A DNA stretch of 64,000 nucleotides from Parafrankia discariae (GCF_000373365.1 NZ_KB891230.1:1-64000); one strand, 5' to 3'. Positions 8,224 through 16,335 are shown, numbered from the stretch's first letter. The notes: generated by a model not told the origin, from the letters alone. Numbers and translations are program-made.

Positions 8224-9188
8224 GCGGTCGTGGCCAGGGCCCGCAGCGGCGACGCCAACGTCGAGCGGAAGAAGTCGAAGAAGCCGTCCGGGTCGGGGCC
8301 GGCGTTCATCAGGACCAGGTGGTCGAAGCCGGAGTCGGTGAACTCGCGGGCGGCTGCCAGATGCCGTGCCGGGTCGGGGCCGCAGGCGAACCGGCCTCGC
8401 ACGTCCTCCTCGGTGACCGTCGTCGTCGCGGCGGCGAAGTTGACCGGGTTGGGCAGCTCGCTCATGACCTTCCAGCCGGTCAGCGCCCATCGGTTGGTCG
8501 CGTGTACCGCCTTGGCCGCCGTCGCCTCGTCCACCGCGTAGGCCAGCGGAACCTCGGCGTAGCGCGCCCCCCTCCCGCCCGCGGCCACATAGCCGTCGAC
8601 GATCCCGGACTTCGGCTCGGTGGCGAACAGGGCACCGCCGCACTCGGCGGCCAACCGAACCGACGGCCCGCCGCTGGCGGCTACGGCGATCTCCGGCAGC
8701 GGGTCAGGCAGATCGAACACCCGCGCGTCCTCCAACTGGAGGTAACGCCCGTCATAGGACTGGTACCCACCCCGCCACAGCAGCCGGATGATCTCGACGG
8801 CTTCCCGCAGCATCGCGTGCCGCCTGGCCACGGCGGGGAACCCACGCCCGACGACATGTTCGTTGAGGCGTTCCCCCGACCCCAGCCCCAGTGTGAAACG
8901 ACCGTCGGACACGAGGGCGACGGTCGCCGCCGCCTGCGCGACCACCGCCGGGTGGTACCGGATCGTCGGGCACGTCACGCCGGTCACCAGCCCGACCCGG
9001 TCGGTGCGCTCGGCGATCGAACCGAGCATCGTCCACGTGAACGCCGAATGCCCCTGGTTGTCCAACCACGGGTGGAAGTGGTCGCTCAGCTCCACGAAGT
9101 CGAAGCCGGCCTCCTCAGCCGCGACCGCCTGACGAATGATCTCCCTGGGACCGAAAGCCTCGGTCGCCAGCTTGTAGCCGACCCGCAT
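8220..9188 (-). CDS. LLM-class F420-dependent oxidoreductase
   Basis: 322 residues from ATG 9188 with a gagaaaaag ribosome site. It is a luciferase-like TIM barrel: YKLATEAFGPREIIRQAVAA, GFDFVELSDHFHPW, the substrate/F420 pocket region GVTCPTIRYHPAVVAQAAAT, and RFTLGLGSGERLNEHVVGRG. It is close to F420-dependent glucose-6-phosphate-dehydrogenase-like proteins (the TIGR03557 group). Such enzymes move hydride between cofactor F420 and an organic substrate in the cytoplasm. The physiological substrate cannot be read from the sequence. A decayed alcohol dehydrogenase lies just upstream. Confidence 0.9.
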   Translation of the reverse strand: MRVGYKLATEAFGPREIIRQAVAAEEAGFDFVELSDHFHPWLDNQGHSAFTWTMLGSIAERTDRVGLVTGVTCPTIRYHPAVVAQAAATVALVSDGRFTLGLGSGERLNEHVVGRGFPAVARRHAMLREAVEIIRLLWRGGYQSYDGRYLQLEDARVFDLPDPLPEIAVAASGGPSVRLAAECGGALFATEPKSGIVDGYVAAGGRGARYAEVPLAYAVDEATAAKAVHATNRWALTGWKVMSELPNPVNFAAATTTVTEEDVRGRFACGPDPARHLAAAREFTDSGFDHLVLMNAGPDPDGFFDFFRSTLASPLRALATTA

Positions 9189-9190
9189 CT

Positions 9191-9266
9191 TTTTCTCCTT
9201 TCCGTCAGTCCGTTCCTTTCCCTCAGTCCGTTCCTTTCCGTCGGTCCGTTCCTTTCCGTCGGTCCG
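9191..9266. repeat. 18-bp tandem repeat, about four units
   Basis: Units related to tccgttcctttccgtcgg follow one another at 9209, 9227 and 9245, with a diverged unit before and a partial one after. They lie in the 5' leader of the LLM oxidoreductase, so copy number could alter leader length or translation. Confidence 0.85.
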
Positions 9267-9504
9267 TCAGCCGCGGGTCGGATTGAGAACGACCTTGGTC
9301 CAGCCGTCCTCGCGGTCGTCGAGGTGGCGGTAGGCATCGGGCGCGTCCGCGAGTCCCAGGTTGTGGGAGACCAGGAACGACGGGTGGCCTTTCCGGCGGC
9401 GATGAGGGTGATCCGCGCGAGCACGTCCGTCGGCCCCCGATCCGGGCGTCCGGCACCTGTTCGACGGTTACCTGCCACGGCCCCTGATACACCAGTGCAC
9501 GCAT
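9267..9504 (-). pseudogene. zinc-type alcohol dehydrogenase with large internal deletion
   Basis: The first ~22 codons from ATG 9504 (MRALVYQGPWQVTVEQVPDA) are the start of a zinc-binding medium-chain dehydrogenase. After a frame change the DNA encodes the normal end of such an enzyme: FLVSHNLGLADAPDAYRHLD and then GWTKVVLNPTRG before the stop at 9267. Some 300 residues, with all zinc and NAD-binding motifs, are missing. It is a clean internal-deletion pseudogene. Confidence 0.85.
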
Positions 9505-10076
9505 GAGATGTCCCTCATCCCGGTGTGGTCGTCCCCAACCGTCGATGCCCTACCCGGCATCGGGCCCCTCATCCGGCCCGGCTGGCCGGGTTTCGGCCCC
9601 GGCGGCCGAGGCGCACCTGATGCCGTGATGCCGTGCGCAGACCCTCACCGTTGATCGACGGCATAATCGACGGCATATCGGTGCTCCTGACCCGGGTCGG
9701 CGGAAGTGTGGTCGCGCGGGGCGGCGGCCGGCCCTGCCGGAGCAGAGCGACGTCGCCGCCCGTCCGGCCTCCTCCGAGATCTCACCGAAAGTGGGCATGA
9801 GGTAGCCGCGTCCCCGTTCACCGATCCGGGCCGGCACCGCCCCGAAGGGGGCCAGAGCCGCGGGCCGCACTCGCGGCACGGGGGCAGGAAACACCCGAAC
9901 CTCGGGAAACGCCCGAACCGCCATCCAAGGATAATCCGGCCAGTATCCGGAGGAGGAATCCCTCACGGGCCGCCGGTTTGCGGCGGCTTCCGCTGGGCAT
10001 TGCGGCCACACGGAGGAATTCTCGTCGGCCGCCACCATGAACCCGAGAAGCGGCCGACAGACCACATGTAGGTGTC
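9505..10076. promoter_or_regulatory. Gene-free leader of the gas-vesicle operon
   Basis: About 570 bp with no convincing gene on either strand; the longest open frames have no recognisable motif. A direct repeat of atcgacggcata lies at about 9654-9676. As the only sizeable spacer upstream of gvpO, this must hold the main operon promoter, but I could not pick a convincing -10/-35 pair. Confidence 0.5.
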
Positions 10077-10382
10077 ATGCCACACGACGATTCGGCCGAT
10101 GACGAAGGACGAACGCGGCAGATGGCCGGAAATGACGGACTCGCCGCTGTCGTCAGCCGTTCACTGGCGGAGTTCGGAACTCTCGTGGGGCAGGATCCCG
10201 AGCGGGTCACCGGGGCACGCCGGACGGACTCCGGATGGTCGTTACTGGTCGATATCACCGAGCTGGAGCGCATCCCGTCGACGACCAGCGTGCTCGCCAC
10301 CTACCGGCTCGACGTCGACGAGAGGGGCTGCCTGGTGGGTTATGAGCGGCTGCGGAGGTTCGTGCGCGGCGCCACCGACTGA
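10077..10382 (+). CDS. gvpO: Gas vesicle protein GvpO
   Basis: 101 residues from ATG 10077. It matches the short GvpO family, with a central VTGARRTDSGWSLLVDITEL, then LERIPSTTSVLATYRLDVD and YERLRRFVRG. GvpO is needed for vesicle formation in archaea and is first in actinobacterial gvp clusters; its mechanism is unclear and a regulatory or chaperone role has been proposed. It is the first gene of a same-strand run reaching 15872, so it probably leads the operon. A weak aggtg is the only candidate ribosome site. Confidence 0.88.
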   Translation: MPHDDSADDEGRTRQMAGNDGLAAVVSRSLAEFGTLVGQDPERVTGARRTDSGWSLLVDITELERIPSTTSVLATYRLDVDERGCLVGYERLRRFVRGATD

Positions 10383-10460
10383 GCACGTGGCACGTAGCAC
10401 GTCCGAGACGGGTCGATAAGCCGGAGACTCGGCACGGCGGAATTCGGAAGAACGTGAGCC

Positions 10461-10985
10461 ATGACGGTCGATCGCGGTTCTCTTGCCGGTCCCCCTCGGT
10501 TACGCGCGTTGAGCGGGCCGCGCTCGGACTCTCTCGCCGATGTGCTGGAGAGAGTTCTCGACAAGGGAGTCGTGATCGTCGGCGACATCGTCATCAGCGT
10601 TCTCGACGTCGAGCTACTCACGCTCAAACTGCGGCTTTTCATCGCATCAGCCGACACCGCGCGCGAAATGGGTCTGGACTGGTGGACCACCGACCCCTTC
10701 TACAGCCGTGAGGCGCGATCGCTGCAGCAGGAGAAGGAGCGGGAACTACGCGACGACACCATGCGGGCGCTCCATGCGGAGAACGAGGAACTGCGCTCCA
10801 GACTCGCCGTTCTCGAGAGCTCGGTGCGGGAGCGCCTTCCGGGACGGGAGGCGGCCGCGGTCGAATCCGGGGCAGAGCCGTCCACCGGAGCCCCGGTGGA
10901 CGTTGCCGCCCGCCGCGACGAGGCACGGCCGTTCTGGGCACAGGACGCGGAACGGAGGCATGACGGTGGCCCCGGAAGACGCTGA
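10461..10985 (+). CDS. gvpJ: Gas vesicle protein GvpJ (GvpA-like minor shell protein)
   Basis: 174 residues from ATG 10461. The GvpA-type core is at about residues 25-80: LADVLERVLDKGVVIVGDIV, then LDVELLTLKLRLFIASADTA and REMGLDWW. The VGDI and MG-DWW features separate GvpJ from GvpA, which has IDAYVRV and SVDTYLRF. After residue 90 there is a long charged coiled-coil-like tail, as in actinobacterial GvpJ. It is a minor structural or nucleating component of the vesicle shell. The 3' end overlaps the next start (10960) by 26 bp. Confidence 0.88.
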   Translation: MTVDRGSLAGPPRLRALSGPRSDSLADVLERVLDKGVVIVGDIVISVLDVELLTLKLRLFIASADTAREMGLDWWTTDPFYSREARSLQQEKERELRDDTMRALHAENEELRSRLAVLESSVRERLPGREAAAVESGAEPSTGAPVDVAARRDEARPFWAQDAERRHDGGPGRR

Positions 10986-11210
10986 CTTCGGCAGCCTCGA
11001 CGAACTGGCGGTCCAGCTCGCGCCGGGCGTCCTGGACGATGCTGTGGCTGAGGCCCGCGAAGCCGTGCGTGGGCGACTCGCCCGACTCCTGGCGCGGGAG
11101 ATCACCAGAGCCGCCCGCGAGCGGGGGGTGGCGAGCGCGACGGGCTCCTCGCCGGCGGGCTCCTCGCCGGCGGGAGCGGGCCGGCGGGAGCGGGCCGGCG
11201 GGAGCGCGGT
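10960..11210 (+). other. N-terminal reading frame that probably belongs to gvpL (frame broken at a G6 tract)
   Basis: ATG 10960 follows aacggagg and opens a well-formed helical segment: SLDELAVQLAPGVLDDAVAE, then VRGRLARLLAREITRAARER. At the G6 run 11123-11128 the frame becomes repetitive and Ala/Ser-rich, and it then overlaps gvpL out of frame to 12081. In the gvpL frame the DNA after the G run has no stop and reads on into gvpL. One extra G would give a single chain of about 455 residues with this segment as its N-terminus. Alternatives are a separate small protein or translational slippage. I know no match for the 60-residue segment. Confidence 0.5.
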
Positions 11211-11240
11211 GAGCACCGCCGGGCCCACCGCGACGGCCCG

Positions 11241-12335
11241 GTGCCAGCCGGCCACGACGGCCCCGGGCCGGGCGGCCGCGAGGGGCGGTCGCCCGGGGGC
11301 GTCGAGCGCGCCCAGGTGCTCTACGCCTATGGGATCGTCCCCGCCGGTACCGACGTTTCGGGACTGCCAGGCCTCACCGAGGGGACTACTGTCCGTGCCG
11401 TCACTCGCGGCCAGGCCGCGCTCGTGGTCTCGACCATCGACCCGGGGCTGCTGCGAGACGTCGAGGAGGACCTGTCGGAGACGGGACGTCTCGCCACCCT
11501 GGCCCGCGGCCACGATCAGGTCCTGCGGGAACTGCAGGATCTCGCGCCCGTGCTGCCGCTTCGGTTCGGAACCGTCCTCCCCGGCGAGAGCCAGGCAGCC
11601 GTCGTCCTCGACGATCCCCACACCGAGCTGCCGCGCGCCCTCGACGCGCTCCGCGACGCGCGCGAGTGGGGATTCCGGATCGACGCCGCGGGACCGGCCG
11701 AATCCCCCACGAGCGACGTCCCGCGGTCCACAGGCGCGGGCGAGTCGACCAGGGCCACGCCTGCGCGGCGCCCGCCCCGCGCGGCGGGCGCCGCGCAGGC
11801 GGGGAAAACCGCTCGTCCGGGTGCGGGCACCGCGTACCTCTCGGCCCGCCGGGACGAGCTGCGCGAGGAGGAGCGACGACGCGAGGAGACAGCCCGGCTG
11901 GTCGAGTGGACGCACCGGGAGCTGCTCGTCCACGCGCGTGACGTGGCCCGCCGTCCTGGCCGGCCGGACAGGGTCTTCGACTGCGCTTACCTCGTCGACC
12001 GCGACGAAGAGGAGGGATTTCTCGACACGGCGGAGCGGCTGGGTCCGCCGCTGGAGGAGGCCGGGTACGTCGCCGCGGTGACCGGGCCGTGGCCGCCCTA
12101 CTCCTTCGTCCAGCTGACACTGGGCGGGGACGGCGGGAGCGGCTCCGACCGCGGGTCGGGTTCCGCCGAGGCGGGCCCGACGGAAGCGCCCCGCGCGACA
12201 GCGACCCCCGCGACAGCGACCCGCGCGGGGACGACCCGCGTCGCGGCGGAAGCGGCGCCCGTCCGGTTCTCCGTCCCGACCGGGGATCGGCCGGGTGACG
12301 ATCCAGAGTTCGAACCGGGTGAGGAGCGTGACTGA
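11241..12335 (+). CDS. gvpL: Gas vesicle protein GvpL/GvpF family, first copy
   Basis: 364 residues from GTG 11241; that start has no good ribosome site, consistent with a lost upstream frame (see 10960). GvpL/F features are VLYAYGIVPAGTDVSGLPGL, a first alpha/beta domain with VLPLRFGTVLPGESQAAVVL, a helical linker (RRDELREEERRREETARLVE), and a second domain ending VTGPWPPYSFVQLTLG. GvpF and GvpL are accessory proteins that bind GvpA and act in early vesicle assembly. Residues after about 295 are low-complexity with Asp/Arg/Thr repeats. The stop overlaps gvpS by 8 bp. Confidence 0.85.
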   Translation: MPAGHDGPGPGGREGRSPGGVERAQVLYAYGIVPAGTDVSGLPGLTEGTTVRAVTRGQAALVVSTIDPGLLRDVEEDLSETGRLATLARGHDQVLRELQDLAPVLPLRFGTVLPGESQAAVVLDDPHTELPRALDALRDAREWGFRIDAAGPAESPTSDVPRSTGAGESTRATPARRPPRAAGAAQAGKTARPGAGTAYLSARRDELREEERRREETARLVEWTHRELLVHARDVARRPGRPDRVFDCAYLVDRDEEEGFLDTAERLGPPLEEAGYVAAVTGPWPPYSFVQLTLGGDGGSGSDRGSGSAEAGPTEAPRATATPATATRAGTTRVAAEAAPVRFSVPTGDRPGDDPEFEPGEERD

Positions 12336-12603
12336 TCAAAGATTCGTCCCGACACCGCGGTACCGGGGCGGTGGCGTCGACGGTACCCGGCGGCGGCCGG
12401 GGGACCGCCCGGGAGGGCGGCCCGCCCGCGACTCGGCTCAGCCGCTCGCGGACCTGCTGGACAGGCTGGTCGACACCGGCGCGGTCGTCAGCGGCGACGT
12501 GGTCGTCGCCCTCGCCGGCGTGGACCTCCTGAGGATCGATCTTCGCCTGCTTCTGGTAGGCGTCCAGACCGCGCTCGAGGGAACCGGCGAGGTCTGGCCA
12601 TGA
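12328..12603 (+). CDS. gvpS: Gas vesicle protein GvpS/GvpM-like
   Basis: About 91 residues from GTG 12328, which has gtgagga just upstream; GTG 12295 is an alternative. A basic Gly-rich leader is followed by a GvpA-like core: PLADLLDRLVDTGAVVSGDV, then VVALAGVDLLRIDLRLLLVG. The SGDV and VDLLRI features fit the GvpS/GvpM subgroup of minor shell proteins and not GvpA itself. It overlaps gvpL (8 bp) and gvpK (4 bp, ATGA), so the three are translationally coupled. Confidence 0.8.
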   Translation: MTDQRFVPTPRYRGGGVDGTRRRPGDRPGGRPARDSAQPLADLLDRLVDTGAVVSGDVVVALAGVDLLRIDLRLLLVGVQTALEGTGEVWP

Positions 12604-13007
12604 CGACCGTCGGGCGCGATGACGACCGGCGCCTGCGGCTCGACGCGGACCCGCAGGACGTGGGGCGCGGGCTTGGCCAGCTCGTGGTGGTCGTCCTGGA
12701 ACTGCTACGCGAGGTGCTGGAACGACAGGCCATCCGCCGGATGGAGGGCGGGGGGCTGACCGCCGCGCAGATCGACGACCTCGGCCACGCGCTGCTGGAG
12801 ATTCGCGCCAGCCTGGTACAGGTCCGTGAGTCGCTGGGCCTGTCGGCGCAGGAGACCGAAGCCGCCTTCGCGCGTGCCGGCCGGCTCCTGGCCGCGGACG
12901 ACGAGCGGGACAACACCAGAACCAGATCAGCCGTCCCGGAGACGGGTGGGCCCAGGGCAACCGTCCGAAGGCCGGACCTCCAGGAGAAGGCGAGGACAGC
13001 GCCATGA
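12600..13007 (+). CDS. gvpK: Gas vesicle protein GvpK
   Basis: 135 residues from ATG 12600. GvpK features: [55 protein letters not shown] and LGLSAQE. GvpK is an accessory protein conserved in nearly all gvp clusters and essential in several. The last 40 residues are polar and probably disordered. ATGA overlaps at both ends link it to gvpS and gvpA. Confidence 0.92.
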   Translation: MTTVGRDDDRRLRLDADPQDVGRGLGQLVVVVLELLREVLERQAIRRMEGGGLTAAQIDDLGHALLEIRASLVQVRESLGLSAQETEAAFARAGRLLAADDERDNTRTRSAVPETGGPRATVRRPDLQEKARTAP

Positions 13008-13435
13008 CCGTCGCCAGCTATCCCATGGGACGGGCGCCCAGGCCGAGTGGACTCGCCGACGTCCTCGACGTCGTACTCGACAAGGGCATCGTCATCGACG
13101 CCTACGTGCGCGTCGCCCTGGTGGGCATCGAGATCCTCACCATCGACGCGCGCATCGTGATCGCCAGCGTCGACACCTACCTCCGGTTCGCCGAAGCCGT
13201 GAACCGGTTGGACATCCAGCCCAAAGAACAGGTGGCAGGGCTGCCGGGGCTCATGCGCGAGGTCACCGACAGCTCGTCCCGGCACCGCGTCAAGGGAGCC
13301 CTGGGCGGGATCAAGGAAACCGCCGAGGACGTCGCCGAGGCGCTGCGCGGATCGTCCTCCTCCGGCCAGGACAGGCGCGGGATGCCTGCCGAGCGGTTCG
13401 CGCCCGCCGAGCGCCGCGGGGGCCGGGAGGGGTGA
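13004..13435 (+). CDS. gvpA: Gas vesicle major structural protein GvpA
   Basis: 143 residues from ATG 13004. The core at residues 15-70 is nearly canonical: [40 protein letters not shown] and [14 protein letters not shown]. This amphipathic beta-hairpin polymerises into the gas-tight ribbed wall. The ~70-residue tail ([20 protein letters not shown] and polar sequence) is longer than in cyanobacterial GvpA but usual in actinobacteria. It is the only gene in the cluster with the full GvpA signature. A 4-bp overlap couples it to gvpK and a 3-bp gap separates it from gvpF. Confidence 0.92.
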   Translation: MTVASYPMGRAPRPSGLADVLDVVLDKGIVIDAYVRVALVGIEILTIDARIVIASVDTYLRFAEAVNRLDIQPKEQVAGLPGLMREVTDSSSRHRVKGALGGIKETAEDVAEALRGSSSSGQDRRGMPAERFAPAERRGGREG

Positions 13436-13438
13436 GGC

Positions 13439-14266
13439 ATGCCTGTCGTGCTGTACGGAATCGTCCGGGCAGACCATCCCCTCCCGGACCCGGACGCGGA
13501 CCCGGACGCGGCGCTCGGCATCGGCCATCCGCGCGCGCCACTGCGGCTGGTGCGTTCAGGCCCCCTCGCCGCGGTCGTCAGCGGGACGGCGGACATCGGC
13601 GAGCTCGGAGAACAGGAGGCCGTCCGACACCTGGAGATCCTCCAGCGGCTGCTCGTCGACGGCCCGGTGCTGCCGGTACGGCTGGGAACGGTAGCGCCGG
13701 ACGACGGCGCCGTCCGGACGGAGGTACTCGAACCGGTCCGTGACAGCCTTCCCGAGCAGCTGGACGCGATCGACGGTCTGGTCGAGCTGCATGTCGACGT
13801 CGAAGAGACGGAACAGACCGAGCTCGCGGAGGTGGTGGCCGCCACCTCGCTGGCCCACGCCCCGCCCCCGAAGGACCTGGACGGCCGGATCCAGCTGGGG
13901 CAACAGATCGCGGAACTCGTCGTCGCGCGCCGCACGGAACAGGCACGGGCGATTCTGGACGAGCTGCGCCCGCTGGCACACGCGGACCGGCCACGCAGGC
14001 ACCACGGGGGGCCGGAGGATCCCGCTCTCAGCTGGGCGTTCCTCGTCCCCGCCGACGCACTGGCCGACTTCGACGCCGCTGTGGAGCGGATCCGGGTGAC
14101 CCGTCCGCACCTGACCGTCGAGTACGTCGGGCCGCTGCCCGCGGTCGACTTCGTCGAGTTCCCCGCCCGAGTACTCACCGAAGCCCGCGAGGCCGCCGCG
14201 GACGGTGGCTCCTTCGGCGGGTCGGGCCGATGGGGCTGGGGCGAGGACAGAACCGGGGCCGGCTGA
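13439..14266 (+). CDS. gvpF: Gas vesicle protein GvpF
   Basis: 275 residues from ATG 13439 with a ggagggg ribosome site. It is the second GvpL/F-family protein of the cluster: VVLYGIVRADHPLP at the start, VLPVRLGTVAPDDGAVRTEV in the first domain, QIAELVVARRTEQARAILDE as the helical link, and the second domain closing with VEYVGPLPAVDFVEF. GvpF contacts GvpA during assembly. The tail is Gly/Trp-rich. It is about as long as usual and intact, unlike gvpL. Confidence 0.9.
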   Translation: MPVVLYGIVRADHPLPDPDADPDAALGIGHPRAPLRLVRSGPLAAVVSGTADIGELGEQEAVRHLEILQRLLVDGPVLPVRLGTVAPDDGAVRTEVLEPVRDSLPEQLDAIDGLVELHVDVEETEQTELAEVVAATSLAHAPPPKDLDGRIQLGQQIAELVVARRTEQARAILDELRPLAHADRPRRHHGGPEDPALSWAFLVPADALADFDAAVERIRVTRPHLTVEYVGPLPAVDFVEFPARVLTEAREAAADGGSFGGSGRWGWGEDRTGAG

Positions 14267-14298
14267 CCGAGCAAGGCCCGGGAGAGAGAGGAGCCTCG

Positions 14299-15018
14299 AT
14301 GATCAACATCAAATGTGCCCTGGCGCTCGCGGGAGGTTATGTCCTCGGCCGGACGAAAAAGGCCAAGGCAGCCATCGGCCTGGGGCTGTGGATCTCCGGT
14401 CGCAACTATCACGCGAAGGACGTCGTGCGCGACCAGGTGGTCCGGCTGTTGCGCTCCGCGGACGGCGAACAGCTGATCAACCAGATCAGGGGGCCGGCCA
14501 CGGAAGCCGGCCGGCGCGCCGCGGTGGCGGTGTACGAGGCCCAGATCGGTCGACTCTCCGATGCGCTGACCAAGCGCACGGAACGGCTGACGGCGACGCT
14601 GGGCGACTCGGAGAAGGTCGTCCGGGACTCAGAGAAGGTCGTCCGGGACTCGGAGAAGGTCGTCCGGGAGGGAGCCGAGGCCGCCACCGAAGGCGTCGAA
14701 GGCCTCGTCGGTGCTGTGACGCCCGGCAAGCCCCGTGATCGCGAAGGCGGCGGTCGGCCGTCCTCGGAACGCGCCGACGAACGTGGCCCGGGCGGCGACG
14801 GCCCGGTAGACGAGGACCACGCTGAAACACAGAACGCCACCGGCCACGACAGGACGGAAGCGGGCCGCGCGGCCGATCAGGACGACAGCGACGAGGGCGG
14901 GACGGAGCCCGCCGCCGAGCGGCGGGTCCCGGACAGGTCCGCCGGACCGCGCCGGGACACCGGCCGCGAACCACTCGAGCGGGCGGCGCGGGGATCCACC
15001 GGTGGAGGTGCGCGATGA
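14299..15018 (+). CDS. GvpY-like gas-vesicle-cluster protein
   Basis: 239 residues from ATG 14299, after gagagagagg. An N-terminal hydrophobic segment (CALALAGGYVLGRTKKAKAA, then IGLGLWISG) is followed by helices (VVRDQVVRLLRSADGEQLIN, then RRAAVAVYEAQIGRLSDAL). The rest is acidic and disordered and contains three copies of a 7-residue repeat DSEKVVR. Similar proteins sit in Streptomyces gvp clusters, named GvpY as I recall. Function is unknown; a membrane-proximal or vesicle-tethering role is speculation. The stop overlaps the next gene by 4 bp. Confidence 0.65.
   Translation: MINIKCALALAGGYVLGRTKKAKAAIGLGLWISGRNYHAKDVVRDQVVRLLRSADGEQLINQIRGPATEAGRRAAVAVYEAQIGRLSDALTKRTERLTATLGDSEKVVRDSEKVVRDSEKVVREGAEAATEGVEGLVGAVTPGKPRDREGGGRPSSERADERGPGGDGPVDEDHAETQNATGHDRTEAGRAADQDDSDEGGTEPAAERRVPDRSAGPRRDTGREPLERAARGSTGGGAR
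14605..14667 (+). repeat. Three 21-bp in-frame repeats in the GvpY-like gene
   Basis: Three head-to-tail 21-bp units (start gactcggagaaggtcg) differ by one base and encode DSEKVVR each time. Because the unit is a multiple of three, copy-number change would lengthen the coiled region without a frameshift. Confidence 0.9.
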
Positions 15019-15872
15019 CCCGGACGACGGAGCAACCGCGCAGCCTGATCGGCACCCTCCTGCGCAGTCCGGCGAGCAAGAAGCTCGCCGACCAGGCGGG
15101 AGACCTGGCGAAGGCGGGCGGCAGCCGGCTGGTCGGGCGGGTCAGTGAGCGACTCACCTCCAGCACGGACAAACTCAACGGTCTCAGCGACTCCGGCGGG
15201 CGGATCTCGTCGCTCGCCGAGGGCGCCGGGAGACTGGTCGAGGGCCAGTCTCCGCTGAAGGCGGCGGCCGGGACGATCATGTCGAACGTCAAGGACAAGG
15301 TGAAGGGGGTCTTCGGCGCGGCCAAGGGAAAGGCCGGTGGGAAGAGCGGGCCGCCCAAGGCGATGAACATCGAGGAGTCGGTGGACATCGGCGTACCGGT
15401 GTCGGTCGCCTACGACCAGTGGACGCAGTACCCCGAGTTCGCCAAGTTCATGAAAGGCGTCGAGGCGGTCGAGGCCAAGAGCGAGACCGAGCAGAACTGG
15501 CGGGTCAAGGTTTTCAAGTCCCGGCGCAGCTGGCAGGCGAAGGTCACCGAGCAGATCCCCGACCGCCGGATCGTCTGGACATCCGAGGGAGCGAAGGGCT
15601 CGGTCAAGGGCGCCGTCACCTTCCACCCGCTCGCCGACGACCTGACGCGCGTGCTGCTGGCGATGGAGTACTACCCCAGCGGATTCATGGAGAAGACCGG
15701 CAACCTCTGGCGCGCCGGTGGGCGACGGGCCCGGCTGGATCTGAAGCACTTCCGCCGCTTCGTCATGTTCAGTGGGGAGGCCACCGGCTCCTGGCGGGGC
15801 GAGATCCGGGACGGAGAGGTCGTTCACTCCCCGGACGAGGACCGATCCGAACCCCGCGAAACCCGGGAGTGA
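15015..15872 (+). CDS. GvpZ-like SRPBCC (START-fold) protein of the gas-vesicle operon
   Basis: 285 residues from ATG 15015. Residues 1-115 are helical and polar (KKLADQAGDLAKAGGSRLVG, then GLSDSGGRISSLAEGAGRLV). Residues ~120-260 are an SRPBCC/polyketide-cyclase-like domain: NIEESVDIGVPVSVAYDQWT, EFAKFMKGVEAVEA, RSWQAKVTEQIPDRRIVWTS and GAVTFHPLADDLTRVLLAME. This fold binds hydrophobic ligands. A comparable protein (GvpZ) closes the variable part of Streptomyces gvp clusters. Lipid or membrane association is plausible but not shown by the sequence. It is the last gene of the operon. Confidence 0.72.
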   Translation: MTRTTEQPRSLIGTLLRSPASKKLADQAGDLAKAGGSRLVGRVSERLTSSTDKLNGLSDSGGRISSLAEGAGRLVEGQSPLKAAAGTIMSNVKDKVKGVFGAAKGKAGGKSGPPKAMNIEESVDIGVPVSVAYDQWTQYPEFAKFMKGVEAVEAKSETEQNWRVKVFKSRRSWQAKVTEQIPDRRIVWTSEGAKGSVKGAVTFHPLADDLTRVLLAMEYYPSGFMEKTGNLWRAGGRRARLDLKHFRRFVMFSGEATGSWRGEIRDGEVVHSPDEDRSEPRETRE

Positions 15873-16169
15873 GGTGAGACCCGTTCTTCGGACGCAGCTC
15901 CAGGGAGGGCCGGATCGCCTCCGGGTCGGAGAAGTCGGCGTCGAGGTAGGACGTCTGTCCTCCCTGTGAGCTGGCGAGCAGGGCTCGGGCGTGACCAGCA
16001 CGATGGGATCGTTGTCGATGTAGCGCCAGAGGTCCCACCAGCCGGCGGGCAGGCCGGGTGCCGATAGGCAGGGGACGCCGAGGTGGCGATGCACCCAGGC
16101 GCGGCAGGACAGGGGAGCACGAGGTACCGGGCCGACCGCGGTGGCCGAAAAACCAGTCGGCCCACTCGT
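15873..16169. other. Degenerate stretch between the gvp operon and tRNA-Met
   Basis: Overlapping minus-strand frames carry gene-like pieces such as WWDLWRYIDNDPIVLVTPEP and SNEWADWFFGH in different frames. This suggests a decayed minus-strand gene of unknown family. No intact gene is supported. Confidence 0.35.
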
Positions 16170-16200
16170 TTGACATCTGACCTCAGTGCCCCTGTATAGT
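16170..16200 (+). promoter_or_regulatory. Promoter of tRNA-fMet
   Basis: TTGACA at 16170-16175 and TATAGT at 16195-16200 with a 19-bp spacer, ending 11 bp before the tRNA. It is a near-consensus housekeeping sigma promoter and stands out in this GC-rich DNA. Confidence 0.75.
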
Positions 16201-16211
16201 AAAAGATACGA

Positions 16212-16285
16212 CGCGGGGTGGAGCAGCTCGGTAGCTCGCTGGGCTCATAACCCAGAGGTCACAGGTTCAAATCCTGTCCCCGCTA
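16212..16285 (+). tRNA. Initiator tRNA-Met (CAT)
   Basis: A 74-nt cloverleaf starting cgcggggtggagcagctcgg. The acceptor pairs GCGGGG with CCCCGC and leaves an unpaired C at position 1. The anticodon stem has three consecutive G-C pairs (tgggctcataaccca), both hallmarks of bacterial initiator tRNA. The anticodon is CAT and the T arm is caggttcaaatcctg. CCA is not encoded. Confidence 0.96.
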
Positions 16286-16294
16286 CTAGAAATC

Positions 16295-16335
16295 ACTTCT
16301 CCCCGGAAACCGCGGTTTCCGGGGAGAAGTTTTTT
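16295..16335 (+). terminator. Rho-independent terminator after tRNA-fMet
   Basis: A perfect 36-bp palindrome (16295-16330; left arm acttctccccggaaaccg) is followed at once by a T run to 16335. It is an unusually strong hairpin 9 bp beyond the tRNA. Confidence 0.93.

Noticed and set aside
9191-9266. Short repeats considered as a CRISPR array
   Set aside because: The units are contiguous without spacers and only 18 bp long, so this is a simple tandem repeat.
9550-10065. Minus-strand open frame before the gas-vesicle operon
   Set aside because: No motif or conserved pattern and Arg/Pro-rich composition typical of GC-rich non-coding frames.
10708-12081. Long open frame overlapping gvpJ and gvpL as one 457-residue gene
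   Set aside because: It crosses gvpJ and gvpL out of frame, and only the short part at 10960-11125 has protein-like sequence; the rest is GC-rich shadow.
15873-16169. Transposase or lipase remnant before tRNA-Met
   Set aside because: The pieces in different frames look gene-derived but match no family I can name with confidence, so only a degenerate stretch is reported.
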